This document shows positions 18,681 to 25,939 of a DNA stretch of 40,232 nt, one piece after another. Position 1 is the stretch's first letter. Each line of letters opens with the position of its first letter. This stretch comes from Pseudomonadota bacterium (GTDB taxonomy: Bacteria > Pseudomonadota > Alphaproteobacteria > Sphingomonadales > Sphingomonadaceae), in NCBI GenBank assembly GCA_023432995.1, contig JAEZES010000185.1, forward strand, positions 1-40,232, read 5' to 3'. The notes under the pieces were generated by a model. The model worked only from the letters and a program-made list of their open reading frames with translations, was not told the origin of the DNA and searched no databases. Position numbers and translations under genes: made by a program.

Positions 18681-18713
18681 AAGAAGAAATAGGGGGTTTG
18701 CTGCGACCGCCCA

Positions 18714-18727
18714 CGCCCATATGGGCG
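18714..18727. promoter_or_regulatory. Perfect 14-bp palindrome in a divergent promoter
   Basis: CGCCCATATGGGCG is a perfect inverted repeat with no spacer. It lies in the 60-bp gap between the divergent PLP-enzyme and ATP-grasp genes. The ATP-grasp start is 14 bases to its right and the PLP start 34 bases to its left. A dimeric regulator bound here could block or activate both genes. No regulator gene is adjacent. The site and its symmetry are seen directly; the operator role is inference. Confidence 0.5.
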
Positions 18728-18740
18728 CGAAATTCCGGAG

Positions 18741-19763
18741 ATGAAAGGCCCTCCCTTCTTGTCAACGTCGATAACTCCGCTCGCCATCCCGGCAGAGGCC
18801 AAGGAACGCCTGCGCGTGCTGTTCATCGCCAAGCACGCGCTGTGGCGCGGCGGTCTCCATCCCGAGGACGGCAATCACGCGGTGTACCATGTCGAGATTC
18901 GCACGATCCTCGAGGAAATCGGCCTCAATCTGATGCTCGCCGACCGCTTCGAAGTGCTGTTCGAGCGCCCCGATGTCGACTTCGTGTTTCCGCTGCTCAA
19001 CCGCGCCGGCTTTCTCAACTCCGAGATGCTGTGCCCGCTGCTGTGCACCCGGCTCGGCCTGCCGTTCGTGGGCGCGAGCCCGATCCTGCGCGGCCTGAGC
19101 GATGACAAGGCGCTGGCCAAGCGTGCAGCGCTCGCGGCCGGGGTGCCGACGGCCCCGTGGGTGATCTACCGCCGCGGCGCGCCGGTCATCGAAGCCACCT
19201 GTCCCCCCGCCTCGCGCTGGGTCATCAAGCCCAACGCTTCGTCGGCGAGCTGGGGAGTTCGCGATGCAACCGACTGGGCCGGCGTTCGCCAGGCGGTGGC
19301 CGAGCTGCACGAGGAAGGTCATGACGCGATCGTCGAGCCGTTCCTCGTCGGCAGCGATGTCGAGGTGCCGGTGATCACGATCGGCGATCCGGTGATCCTG
19401 CCGAAGATGATTTTCCGCCAGGCCGATCCGAGCCACCTCAGGACCTATTACGAGAAGCGCGACCTGGTCGACCGAAGCGCCAAATACTCGCTCGATCCGT
19501 TCGAGGACGAGAAGGTCTCGGCGCTGATCTCGGACTACACGGCCAAGCTCTATGCCGAGTATCGCCCGTTCGATTACGGCCGCTTCGAGTTCAGGGTCAA
19601 CGAGACGACCGGCGAGGTCACTTTCCTCGAGGTCAACCTCAACTGCAACCTTTGGTCGGAGAAAGTGTTCGGCCGCGCGGCCAAGCTCGCCGGGCTGACG
19701 CATCCGCAGCTGATCGAGACGATTGTCGCGGATTCGCTGCGACGCTGGGGACTGATCGGCTGA
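18741..19763 (+). CDS. D-alanine-D-alanine-ligase-like ATP-grasp enzyme
   Basis: A 340-residue ATP-grasp ligase, close in size to Ddl (about 300-370). VGASPILRGLSDDKALAK (residues 110-127), VIKPNASSASWGV (161-173) and FLEVNLNCN (295-303) match the nucleotide loop and metal-binding region. The usual GSSVGV loop is replaced by ASSASWGV. The first metal ligand appears as Glu in GRFEF, where Ddl has Asp. These changes suggest a different acceptor from D-Ala. It joins a carboxylate to an amine with ATP (family knowledge). It diverges from the PLP gene and ends 4 bp before the sigma factor stop on the other strand. GGAG directly abuts the ATG, so the start is not certain. Confidence 0.8.
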   Translation: MKGPPFLSTSITPLAIPAEAKERLRVLFIAKHALWRGGLHPEDGNHAVYHVEIRTILEEIGLNLMLADRFEVLFERPDVDFVFPLLNRAGFLNSEMLCPLLCTRLGLPFVGASPILRGLSDDKALAKRAALAAGVPTAPWVIYRRGAPVIEATCPPASRWVIKPNASSASWGVRDATDWAGVRQAVAELHEEGHDAIVEPFLVGSDVEVPVITIGDPVILPKMIFRQADPSHLRTYYEKRDLVDRSAKYSLDPFEDEKVSALISDYTAKLYAEYRPFDYGRFEFRVNETTGEVTFLEVNLNCNLWSEKVFGRAAKLAGLTHPQLIETIVADSLRRWGLIG

Positions 19764-19767
19764 ACCC

Positions 19768-21030
19768 TCAGGGCCCGCACGCAGCGGCGCGCGACAAGAG
19801 GTATTGCCGCTCGCGCGCGTTGCGGGTCAGCTCCGCGGCGGCTTCGAACGCGTCACGCGCCTCGCGCAGGCGCCCGGCGCGGAACAGGAAATCGCCTCGC
19901 GCGGCCGGTAACGGGGCGTAGCGCTGCAACGCCGTGTCGCCGGCGATGGCTTCGATCAGCTTCAGGCCCGCTTCGGGCCCGAACGCCATCGAATGCGCCA
20001 CCGCCCGATTGAGCTCGACCACCGGCGAAGGCATTGCCGTCACCAGCCGATCGTACAAAGCAGAGATGTGCTGCCAATCGGTATCCTCGGCCCGCCGCGC
20101 GCGCGCGTGGCAGGCTGCCAGCGCCGCTTGCAGCGCATAAGGCCCATCGGCTCCACCGAGCGCCTCGGCGCGGTCCAGCGCGGTGAGGCCGCGCTGGATC
20201 AGCAGCTGGTCCCAGCGAGCCCGATTCTGCTCGGTCAGGGGAACGAACCCGCCATCTGGTCCGGTGCGCGCCGCGAGGCGCGAGGCCTGCAGTTCCATCA
20301 GCGCCAGAAGCCCGAGCACTTCGGGCTCGGTGGGAAGGAGCGCGGCCAGCATCCGTCCCAGGCGCTGCGCTTCAGCGCACAGCGTCGGCCGCACCAGATC
20401 GTCGCCGGCCGTTGCCGCATAGCCTTCGTTGAAGATCAGGTAGATCACCTCGAGCACCGAGGCCAGCCGGGCCGCGCGGTCGGCGCCTCGCGGCACTTCG
20501 AAGGCCAGGCCGGCCTTGCCGATCGCCTTCTTCGCCCGCACGATCCGCTGGGCGATGGTCGGCTCGCTCGACAGGAACGCCCGGGCGATTTCCCCGGTGG
20601 TCAGGCCTCCGACCAGTCGCAGGGTCAGTGCGGCGCGGGCATCCGGCGAGACCACCGGATGGCAGGCCGCAAAGATCAGGCCGAGCAGCTCGTCGCCGAG
20701 ATCGTCGTCGAGCGCCGCTTCCAGCGTCTCGACGCTCGTATCGCGCAGGTCGTCGAGCTCACGCGCGAGCTCGGCGTGCTTGCGCTCGCGCATTCGCTCG
20801 TGCCGCAGGGCGTCGATCGCGCGGCGCTTGGCGACCGCCATCAGCCAGGCGCCCGGATTGGCGGGAATGCCGCGCCGCGGCCACTCCGCCAGGGCGCTCA
20901 GCAGGGCATCCTGGGCCAATTCCTCGGCCCGGTCGACGTCGCGGACCACGCGCGCGAGGCCCGCGACGAGCCTTGCCCGCTCGATCCGGAAAGTGGCCTC
21001 GACAGCCCTTCTCGCCTCGTACGCCGCCAT
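19768..21030 (-). CDS. ECF42-group RNA polymerase sigma factor
   Basis: A 420-residue sigma factor, much longer than ordinary ECF factors. Sigma2 lies at the N-terminus (VVRDVDRAEELAQDALLSAL, then WLMAVAKRRAIDALRH) and sigma4 follows with the helix-turn-helix (LRLVGGLTTGEIARAFLSSEPT). The C-terminal half, from about residue 190 on, is helical and TPR-like (NEGYAATAGDDLVRPTLCAE; VELNRAVAHSM; AARGDFLFRAGRLREARDAF). This is the hallmark of ECF42. These factors have no anti-sigma factor and are paired with DGPF proteins, as here, 20-60 bp upstream on the same strand. The start is ambiguous: ATG 21069 would add 13 residues. Confidence 0.92.
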   Translation of the reverse strand: MAAYEARRAVEATFRIERARLVAGLARVVRDVDRAEELAQDALLSALAEWPRRGIPANPGAWLMAVAKRRAIDALRHERMRERKHAELARELDDLRDTSVETLEAALDDDLGDELLGLIFAACHPVVSPDARAALTLRLVGGLTTGEIARAFLSSEPTIAQRIVRAKKAIGKAGLAFEVPRGADRAARLASVLEVIYLIFNEGYAATAGDDLVRPTLCAEAQRLGRMLAALLPTEPEVLGLLALMELQASRLAARTGPDGGFVPLTEQNRARWDQLLIQRGLTALDRAEALGGADGPYALQAALAACHARARRAEDTDWQHISALYDRLVTAMPSPVVELNRAVAHSMAFGPEAGLKLIEAIAGDTALQRYAPLPAARGDFLFRAGRLREARDAFEAAAELTRNARERQYLLSRAAACGP

Positions 21031-21088
21031 GCCGGATTTGTCCCCGAAGCCGGGGAGCGAGGCAAGCATGACGGCCGGATGAGGCCGT

Positions 21089-21511
21089 TTATTGGTCTTC
21101 GAGCTTCTGCCTCACTCGCTCGTGGACTGCCTCAGCCTCGGGAGTCATGATCTCCTCGAAATCCGACATCTCGTAGACCGGCCGGATCTCGATCTCGCTC
21201 GGTCCGAACATCGGGTTCGGACAGCGCTTCACCCAGGCGACCGCCTCGTCCATGTCCTTCACTTCCCAGATCCAGTAACCCGCGACCAGCTCGCGAGTCT
21301 CGGCGAAGGGACCGTCGATCACGGTCCGAGTAGGCCCGTCGAACGCGACCCGCTTGCCCAGCGAACTGGGCTTGAGCCCGTCGCCGCCGAGCATGATCCC
21401 AGCGTTGACCAGCTCCTCGTTGAACTTGCCCATCGCCTCGAGCAGCTCCGGCGGCGCCATGCGGCCCTGCTCGCTGTCCTCGGTCGCCTTCACGAACACC
21501 AATACACGCAT
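21089..21511 (-). CDS. DGPF/YCII-domain protein, partner of the ECF42 sigma factor
   Basis: A 140-residue YCII-fold protein carrying the motif VIDGPFAETRELVAGYWIW that defines the DGPF family. These small ferredoxin-like-fold proteins are the near-universal neighbours and targets of ECF42 sigma factors; their biochemical role is unknown. AAGGAG is only one base from ATG 21517 but seven bases from the in-frame ATG at 21511, so the second start (MRVLVFVKA) is preferred. A promoter with ECF42-type boxes lies about 50 bases upstream. It probably forms an operon with the sigma factor gene. Confidence 0.92.
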   Translation of the reverse strand: MRVLVFVKATEDSEQGRMAPPELLEAMGKFNEELVNAGIMLGGDGLKPSSLGKRVAFDGPTRTVIDGPFAETRELVAGYWIWEVKDMDEAVAWVKRCPNPMFGPSEIEIRPVYEMSDFEEIMTPEAEAVHERVRQKLEDQ

Positions 21512-21560
21512 CGTCATTCTCCTTGGCGGTGAAGGCCGCCTCCCGGCCTTCTACCCCTGT

Positions 21561-21587
21561 GACGACCGAGGGCGCGCGGATTCGACA
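21561..21587 (-). promoter_or_regulatory. ECF42-type promoter
   Basis: On the minus strand TGTCGA (21587-21582) is followed after 17 bases by CGTC (21564-21561), about 50 bases before the DGPF start. From memory, the ECF42 group recognises TGTCGA at -35 and CGA/TC at -10, so both boxes match. It would make the DGPF-sigma operon self-activated. The boxes are seen in the sequence; use by this sigma factor is inference. Confidence 0.65.
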
Positions 21588-21592
21588 TACGA

Positions 21593-21610
21593 CGCGAGAT
21601 TCTTCTCGCG
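21593..21610 (-). terminator. Hairpin after the Zn-alcohol dehydrogenase gene
   Basis: CGCGAGA-TTCT-TCTCGCG is a perfect 7-bp stem with a 4-base loop. It lies 7 bases past the dehydrogenase stop and 6 bases upstream of the TGTCGA box. There is no run of T after it on the minus strand, so a classical intrinsic terminator is not proven. It may end the dehydrogenase transcript or act as a site near the ECF42 promoter. Confidence 0.4.
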
Positions 21611-21616
21611 CGGGCT

Positions 21617-22816
21617 TCAAGCTGCCATTGGGGCTTGCATCGCGCCTGGCTTGAGCACGATCTTGGTGCAGGTGTCCTGCTCGTCGTGGAACTTGCGGTA
21701 CCCGTCGGGCCCCTGCTCGAGCGGCATCCGGTGGCTGATGAGGAAGGTCGTATCGATCTTGCCCTCGGCAATCGCCGTGTAGAGCGGGCGCAGGTAGCGC
21801 TGGACGTGGGTTTGTCCGGTCTTCAGCGTCAGTCCCTTCTGCATCAGCGCACCGAGGGGAAACTTGTCCACGAAACCACCATAGACCGCCGGCATCGACA
21901 CGCGCCCGCCCTTGCGCGTGGCAAGAACCACCTGACGGATGACGTGCGCCCGATCTGTGCCCAGGAAGGTGGAGACCTTGATCTGGTCCAACACGTTGTC
22001 GGCAAACGCGCCGTGCGCCTCGAGCCCGACGCAGTCGATCGAGGCGTCGGGGCCCATCGCGCCCGTCATGTCCTGCAGCGCCTCGTAGACTTTGCTCTGC
22101 TCAAAGTTGATCGTCTCGGCGCCGAACCGCTTGGCCAGTTCCAGCCGGTGCGGGAAGTGATCGATCGCGATGACCCGCTCTGCCCCCATCAGGAAGGCGG
22201 ACTGGATGGCGAACAGCCCGACCGGGCCGCAGCCCCAGACCGCCACCGTATCGCCGCGCTCGATTTCCGCATTCTCGGCCGCCATCCAGCCGGTGGGGAG
22301 AATGTCGGTGAGAAACAGCACCTTCTCGTCCTCGATGCTGTCGTCTGGAATGACTAACGGGCCGAAATCGGAGAACGGCACGCGGACGTACTCCGCCTGT
22401 CCGCCCGAATAGCCGCCCGTCATGTGGCTGTAGCCGAACAGCCCAGCCATGGGCTGGCCGTAGAGCTCGCGACCCAGATCCTGCTTGTCAGCCGGGAGGC
22501 CGTTTTCGCAGCCCGAGTACTGCCGGTGCTCGCAATGATAGCAGCGGCCGCAGGAAATGGTGAACGGCACGACCACGCGTTGCCCAGGCGTGAGGCTGCT
22601 CGCACTGCCCACCTCGACCACTTCGCCCATGAACTCGTGACCGAGGATGTCCCCCGGTTTCATGGCGGGGATATAACCGTCGTACAGATGCAGGTCCGAA
22701 CCGCAAATTGCGGTCGAAGTGACCCGGATGATCGCATCGCGCGGGTTGAGGATTTCCGGGTCGTCGACCGTTTCGCAACGGACATCATGCTTACCATGCC
22801 ACGCGATGGCCTTCAT
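21617..22816 (-). CDS. Zn-dependent alcohol dehydrogenase (formaldehyde-dehydrogenase-like)
   Basis: A 399-residue medium-chain dehydrogenase. The catalytic Zn site is C-G-S-D-L-H with HEFMGE. The structural Zn site is CGRCYHCEHRQYSGC. The NAD-binding loop is VAVWGCGPVGLFAIQ, followed by the acidic end AIDHFPHRLELA. The length and the insert around EHRQYSGC fit the class resembling glutathione-dependent formaldehyde dehydrogenase, though the substrate is not certain. Its ATG overlaps the TGA of the SRPBCC gene (TGATG), so the two are translated together. A stress-type promoter in front of that gene would drive both. Confidence 0.92.
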   Translation of the reverse strand: MKAIAWHGKHDVRCETVDDPEILNPRDAIIRVTSTAICGSDLHLYDGYIPAMKPGDILGHEFMGEVVEVGSASSLTPGQRVVVPFTISCGRCYHCEHRQYSGCENGLPADKQDLGRELYGQPMAGLFGYSHMTGGYSGGQAEYVRVPFSDFGPLVIPDDSIEDEKVLFLTDILPTGWMAAENAEIERGDTVAVWGCGPVGLFAIQSAFLMGAERVIAIDHFPHRLELAKRFGAETINFEQSKVYEALQDMTGAMGPDASIDCVGLEAHGAFADNVLDQIKVSTFLGTDRAHVIRQVVLATRKGGRVSMPAVYGGFVDKFPLGALMQKGLTLKTGQTHVQRYLRPLYTAIAEGKIDTTFLISHRMPLEQGPDGYRKFHDEQDTCTKIVLKPGAMQAPMAA

Positions 22817-23409
22817 CAGTCCTGCTCAATTTCCAGTGTTGCCAGCTGATCTTCCCCGCGCTCGCGGCGTTGGCGCTCGGTGCGGGCACCCGTCGCAATC
22901 TCCCCGGCTTCCATGATCTGCTTGAATCGGTGCAGGTCGCGCCTCGTCTGTTGTCGCGGCTCGCGTTGAAACAGCTTGGCGATGATCTTTCCGACGGGCC
23001 CTGCCGGAGGCTTGTAGGCGATCACGGCCCGCACGACGGTCCCCCGTTTGCCGGCCTCGACGAACTCGATGCGTCCGCTGTGGATGACATCGGCGCCCTC
23101 GGCTGACTGCCAGTAGATTTCTCTGCCGGGCACCTCTTCGGTGACGACCGATTCCCAGTTGACCTCTTTCCCCACCGGAGCCTTCACGGTCCAGCGTGAC
23201 CGCTTGCCGTCGATTGCGTCGATCGCAACGACGTTTTCCAGCACCTTCACGAGGTTGGCAGGGTCGCGCCAGAACTCGTAAAGCTCCTGCGCCGGGCGGT
23301 TGATCGTCACGCTCTCTGACAGCAACGCGCGATCGGGGCGGAGGTCCTTGGCCGCTGTGACGGGCGCGTCATCGCGCTCAGCGGTTTCGGTAGACTGTTC
23401 CTGCTGCAT
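22816..23409 (-). CDS. SRPBCC-family protein (polyketide cyclase/START-like)
   Basis: A 197-residue protein. After an acidic N-terminus comes an SRPBCC fold: SVTINRPAQELYEFWRDPANL, then WTVKAPVGKEVNWESVVTEE and GTVVRAVIAYKPPAGPVG. The Lys/Arg-rich C-terminus follows (LFQREPRQQTRRDLHRFKQIMEAG), a layout typical of stress-linked SRPBCC proteins. It may bind a hydrophobic ligand; no enzyme activity can be assigned. The start at 23409 (MQQEQ) is chosen because AAGGA lies 7 bases upstream and the longer frame reaches into the promoter. It is coupled to the alcohol dehydrogenase. Confidence 0.88.
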   Translation of the reverse strand: MQQEQSTETAERDDAPVTAAKDLRPDRALLSESVTINRPAQELYEFWRDPANLVKVLENVVAIDAIDGKRSRWTVKAPVGKEVNWESVVTEEVPGREIYWQSAEGADVIHSGRIEFVEAGKRGTVVRAVIAYKPPAGPVGKIIAKLFQREPRQQTRRDLHRFKQIMEAGEIATGARTERQRRERGEDQLATLEIEQD

Positions 23410-23441
23410 CGCCGGATCCTTGAGCCGTGGGATGACATGCG

Positions 23442-23466
23442 AACCCACCGGGCTCTCACGCGTTCC
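23442..23466 (-). promoter_or_regulatory. EcfG-like general-stress promoter
   Basis: On the minus strand GGAAC (23466-23462) is followed after 16 bases by GGTT (23445-23442), 33 bases before the SRPBCC start. The alphaproteobacterial EcfG consensus is GGAAC-N16/17-CGTT, so eight of nine bases match with correct spacing. This fits a stress-induced SRPBCC-dehydrogenase operon. Use by EcfG is inference. Confidence 0.55.
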
Positions 23467-23469
23467 CTC

Positions 23470-23487
23470 CACGCCCACTCGGGCGTG
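23470..23487. other. Inverted repeat in the SRPBCC/sdhB divergent region
   Basis: CACGCCC-ACTC-GGGCGTG is a perfect 7-bp inverted repeat with a 4-base centre. It lies 3 bases upstream of the GGAAC box and about 88 bases upstream of sdhB. It could be a regulator site or a structured 5' leader. Its function is unknown. Confidence 0.4.
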
Positions 23488-23574
23488 TTGGCGGCCCGGT
23501 TCGAAGTCGGCCTCAACGCTCGCTTGCCCCGCCGGCACGGATCGCTAGATAGGCCGCACAACCAAGGACTGCCG

Positions 23575-24354
23575 ATGGCCACCTTCATCCTGCCAAAGAA
23601 CAGCCGCATCAACGCCCCTGGACGGATGCACACGGCGCCCGGCGCCAGGCGGGTGCGCAAATTCAAGATCTATCGCTGGGACCCCGAGAGCGGCGAAAAC
23701 CCGCGCTACGACCGGTTCGAGATCGATCTCGACGACTGCGGACCGATGGTCCTCGACGCGCTGATCAAGATCAAGAACGAGATCGATCCGACGCTGACCT
23801 TCCGTCGCTCGTGCCGCGAGGGCATCTGCGGTTCGTGCTCGATGAACATGAACGGGCGCAACGGCCTCGCCTGCACCACCGCGATGGAAGATCTGTCCGG
23901 CGAGATCCGCGTGACCCCGCTGCCGCATATGGAAGTGATCAAGGATCTCGTCCCCGACTTCACCAACTTCTACGCCCAGTACGCCTCGATCCGGCCCTGG
24001 CTGCAGACCGTCACCACCACCCCGAGCAAGGAGCGGCTGCAGAGCCCCGAGCAGCGCGAGCAGCTCGACGGGCTCTACGAGTGCATCCTGTGCGCCTGCT
24101 GCTCGACCGCGTGCCCGAGCTACTGGTGGAATTCGGACCAGTTCCTCGGCCCGGCGATCCTGCTCCAGGCCTACCGCTGGCTCGCCGACAGTCGTGACGA
24201 GATGACCGGCGAGCGGCTCGACCAGCTCGAGGATCCGTTCCGGCTGTACCGCTGCCACACGATCATGAACTGCGCCAACGTCTGCCCCAAGGGGCTAAAC
24301 CCGGCGAAGGCGATTGCGGAGATCAAGAAGCTCCAGGTGGAGCGGCAGGTCTGA
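23575..24354 (+). CDS. sdhB: Succinate dehydrogenase iron-sulfur subunit
   Basis: A 259-residue SdhB that carries electrons from the flavoprotein to quinone in complex II, on the inner face of the inner membrane. The [2Fe-2S] Cys set is CREGICGSC with a fourth Cys in NGLAC. The other clusters are held by CILCACCSTACP and CHTIMNCANVCPKG. ATG 23575 (MATFILPKN) is preferred, with AAGGA upstream; the longer frame crosses the promoter of the neighbouring gene. No sdhC, sdhD or sdhA is adjacent, since upstream is the divergent SRPBCC gene. The rest of complex II is therefore encoded elsewhere. It is coupled to the next gene by TGATG. Confidence 0.96.
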   Translation: MATFILPKNSRINAPGRMHTAPGARRVRKFKIYRWDPESGENPRYDRFEIDLDDCGPMVLDALIKIKNEIDPTLTFRRSCREGICGSCSMNMNGRNGLACTTAMEDLSGEIRVTPLPHMEVIKDLVPDFTNFYAQYASIRPWLQTVTTTPSKERLQSPEQREQLDGLYECILCACCSTACPSYWWNSDQFLGPAILLQAYRWLADSRDEMTGERLDQLEDPFRLYRCHTIMNCANVCPKGLNPAKAIAEIKKLQVERQV

Positions 24355-24785
24355 TGACCGGCATCGGCGAGGGACAGTCCCTCGAAGGTGGCTGCCTGTG
24401 CGGCGCGATCCGCTACCGCCTGTCGGGTCCGACGCTGTTCGTGTCGCAGTGCGCCTGCCGGGATTGCCAGAAGGCGACTGGCACCGGCCACACCACGATC
24501 GTCGGCCTCCACCGCAGCCAGCTCGAGCTCAGCGGCACCCCGGCGACCTACACCAATGTCGGCGACACCGGCGGTAAGGTGACGCGCCATTTCTGCGCAA
24601 CCTGCGGCGGCCGCCTGTACACTTCGGGCGACCTTCCGGGCGAGTTCATCATGGTCCAGGCCGGCTCGCTCGACGAGCCCGGGGCGGTTTCGCCCGAGAG
24701 CGTGATCTACATGAAGGACGCGGTCGCCTGGGATCGTTTCGCCCCCGAGCTGCCCAAGTACGAGGCCATGCGACCGCGCGACTGA
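24354..24785 (+). CDS. GFA-family zinc-binding protein
   Basis: A 143-residue member of the glutathione-dependent formaldehyde-activating (GFA) fold, which is named for one member and covers many proteins of unknown activity. Zn ligands appear as GGCLCGAIRY, QCACRDCQKATG and HFCATCGGRLY. Nothing shows that this one binds glutathione or formaldehyde. The ATG overlaps the sdhB stop by one base and its own stop overlaps the zapE ATG by one base, so the three genes are translated in tandem. Confidence 0.9.
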   Translation: MTGIGEGQSLEGGCLCGAIRYRLSGPTLFVSQCACRDCQKATGTGHTTIVGLHRSQLELSGTPATYTNVGDTGGKVTRHFCATCGGRLYTSGDLPGEFIMVQAGSLDEPGAVSPESVIYMKDAVAWDRFAPELPKYEAMRPRD

Positions 24786-25894
24786 TGGGCGGAATGCTTG
24801 CCCGCTACGACGCGCTGGTGGCAGCCGGCGAGCTGCGTCCCGACCCCGAGCAGGAACTCGCGGCCGCGCGGCTCGACACGCTCCAGCGCGCGCTCGAGGC
24901 CGAGCCGCCAGGCGGCCTGTTGAAGCTGTTCCGCAAGCCCGAGCCGGTCCGCGGCGCCTACCTGTGGGGCGGCGTCGGACGCGGCAAGTCGATGCTGATG
25001 GACCTGTTCCACGAAACGCTGGCGATCGAGGCAAAACGGCGGGTCCATTTCCACGCCTTCATGCTCGAGGTGCACCAGCGGCTCAGGGACGCGCGCGAGA
25101 CTCAGGAAGGCGATCCGGTTCCGCCCGTTGCCGAAGCGCTGGCGGCAGACCTTCGCTGCCTCGCCTTCGACGAGATGGTGGTCAACAACAGCGCCGACGC
25201 GATGATCATGAGCCGGCTGTTCCGCGCGCTGATCGTCGACCACGGCGTCACCGTGGTGACGACGTCGAACCGCCCGCCGCACGATCTCTACAAGGACGGA
25301 CTCAACCGCGAGCACTTCCTGCCCTTCATTGCGCTGATCGACAGCGAGCTCGACGTGCTCGAACTCAACGGACCGGTCGACTACCGGCTCGAACGTCTCG
25401 GTGACATGGGCACCTGGCACGCGCCGCTCGGCGACGCCGCGACGGCGCAGGTGCGCGAGGCGTTCTTCCGCCTGACCGACTACCCGCCAGAGGACGCCGC
25501 GCACGTCCCGTCGGCCGAGCTCGACGTCGGCGGCGGTCGCACGCTGCACGTGCCCAAGAGCCTCAAGGGCGTCGCGGTGTTCAGCTTCAAGCGGTTGTGC
25601 GGCGAGCCCCGCGGCGCGGCCGACTACCTCGCCATCGCGCGCACCTACCACACGGTGATCGTGGTCGGAATTCCGGTCATGGGTCCGGAGATGCGCAACG
25701 AGGCAGCGCGTTTCGTCACCCTGATCGACGCATTGTACGAGAACAAGGTCAAGCTGCTCGCGGCCGCCGCCGCCGACCCCGAGCGGCTCTACCCCGCGGG
25801 GGACGGCCGCTTCGAATTCGAGCGCACGGTCAGCCGGCTGAAGGAAATGCAAAGCGCCGAGTACATGGCCGAAGGCCACGGCGAGGCCGGATGA
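24785..25894 (+). CDS. zapE: Cell division ATPase ZapE (AFG1 family)
   Basis: A 369-residue AFG1/ZapE ATPase. The P-loop is GGVGRGKSM (residues 62-70), Walker B is CLAFDEM with D129 and E130, and VVTTSNRPPHDLYKDGLNR is the characteristic AFG1 stretch after sensor 1. The family acts at the division ring in E. coli and is linked to respiratory complexes in mitochondria. The coupling with sdhB here fits that second theme. It starts at 24785 in TGATG. It ends 46 bp before the stop of the convergent rpfF-like gene. Confidence 0.95.
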   Translation: MGGMLARYDALVAAGELRPDPEQELAAARLDTLQRALEAEPPGGLLKLFRKPEPVRGAYLWGGVGRGKSMLMDLFHETLAIEAKRRVHFHAFMLEVHQRLRDARETQEGDPVPPVAEALAADLRCLAFDEMVVNNSADAMIMSRLFRALIVDHGVTVVTTSNRPPHDLYKDGLNREHFLPFIALIDSELDVLELNGPVDYRLERLGDMGTWHAPLGDAATAQVREAFFRLTDYPPEDAAHVPSAELDVGGGRTLHVPKSLKGVAVFSFKRLCGEPRGAADYLAIARTYHTVIVVGIPVMGPEMRNEAARFVTLIDALYENKVKLLAAAAADPERLYPAGDGRFEFERTVSRLKEMQSAEYMAEGHGEAG

Positions 25895-25939
25895 TGTCCC
25901 GCCCCGATCGCGCTGTGCCAGTAACGGGGCCGTGCCGCC

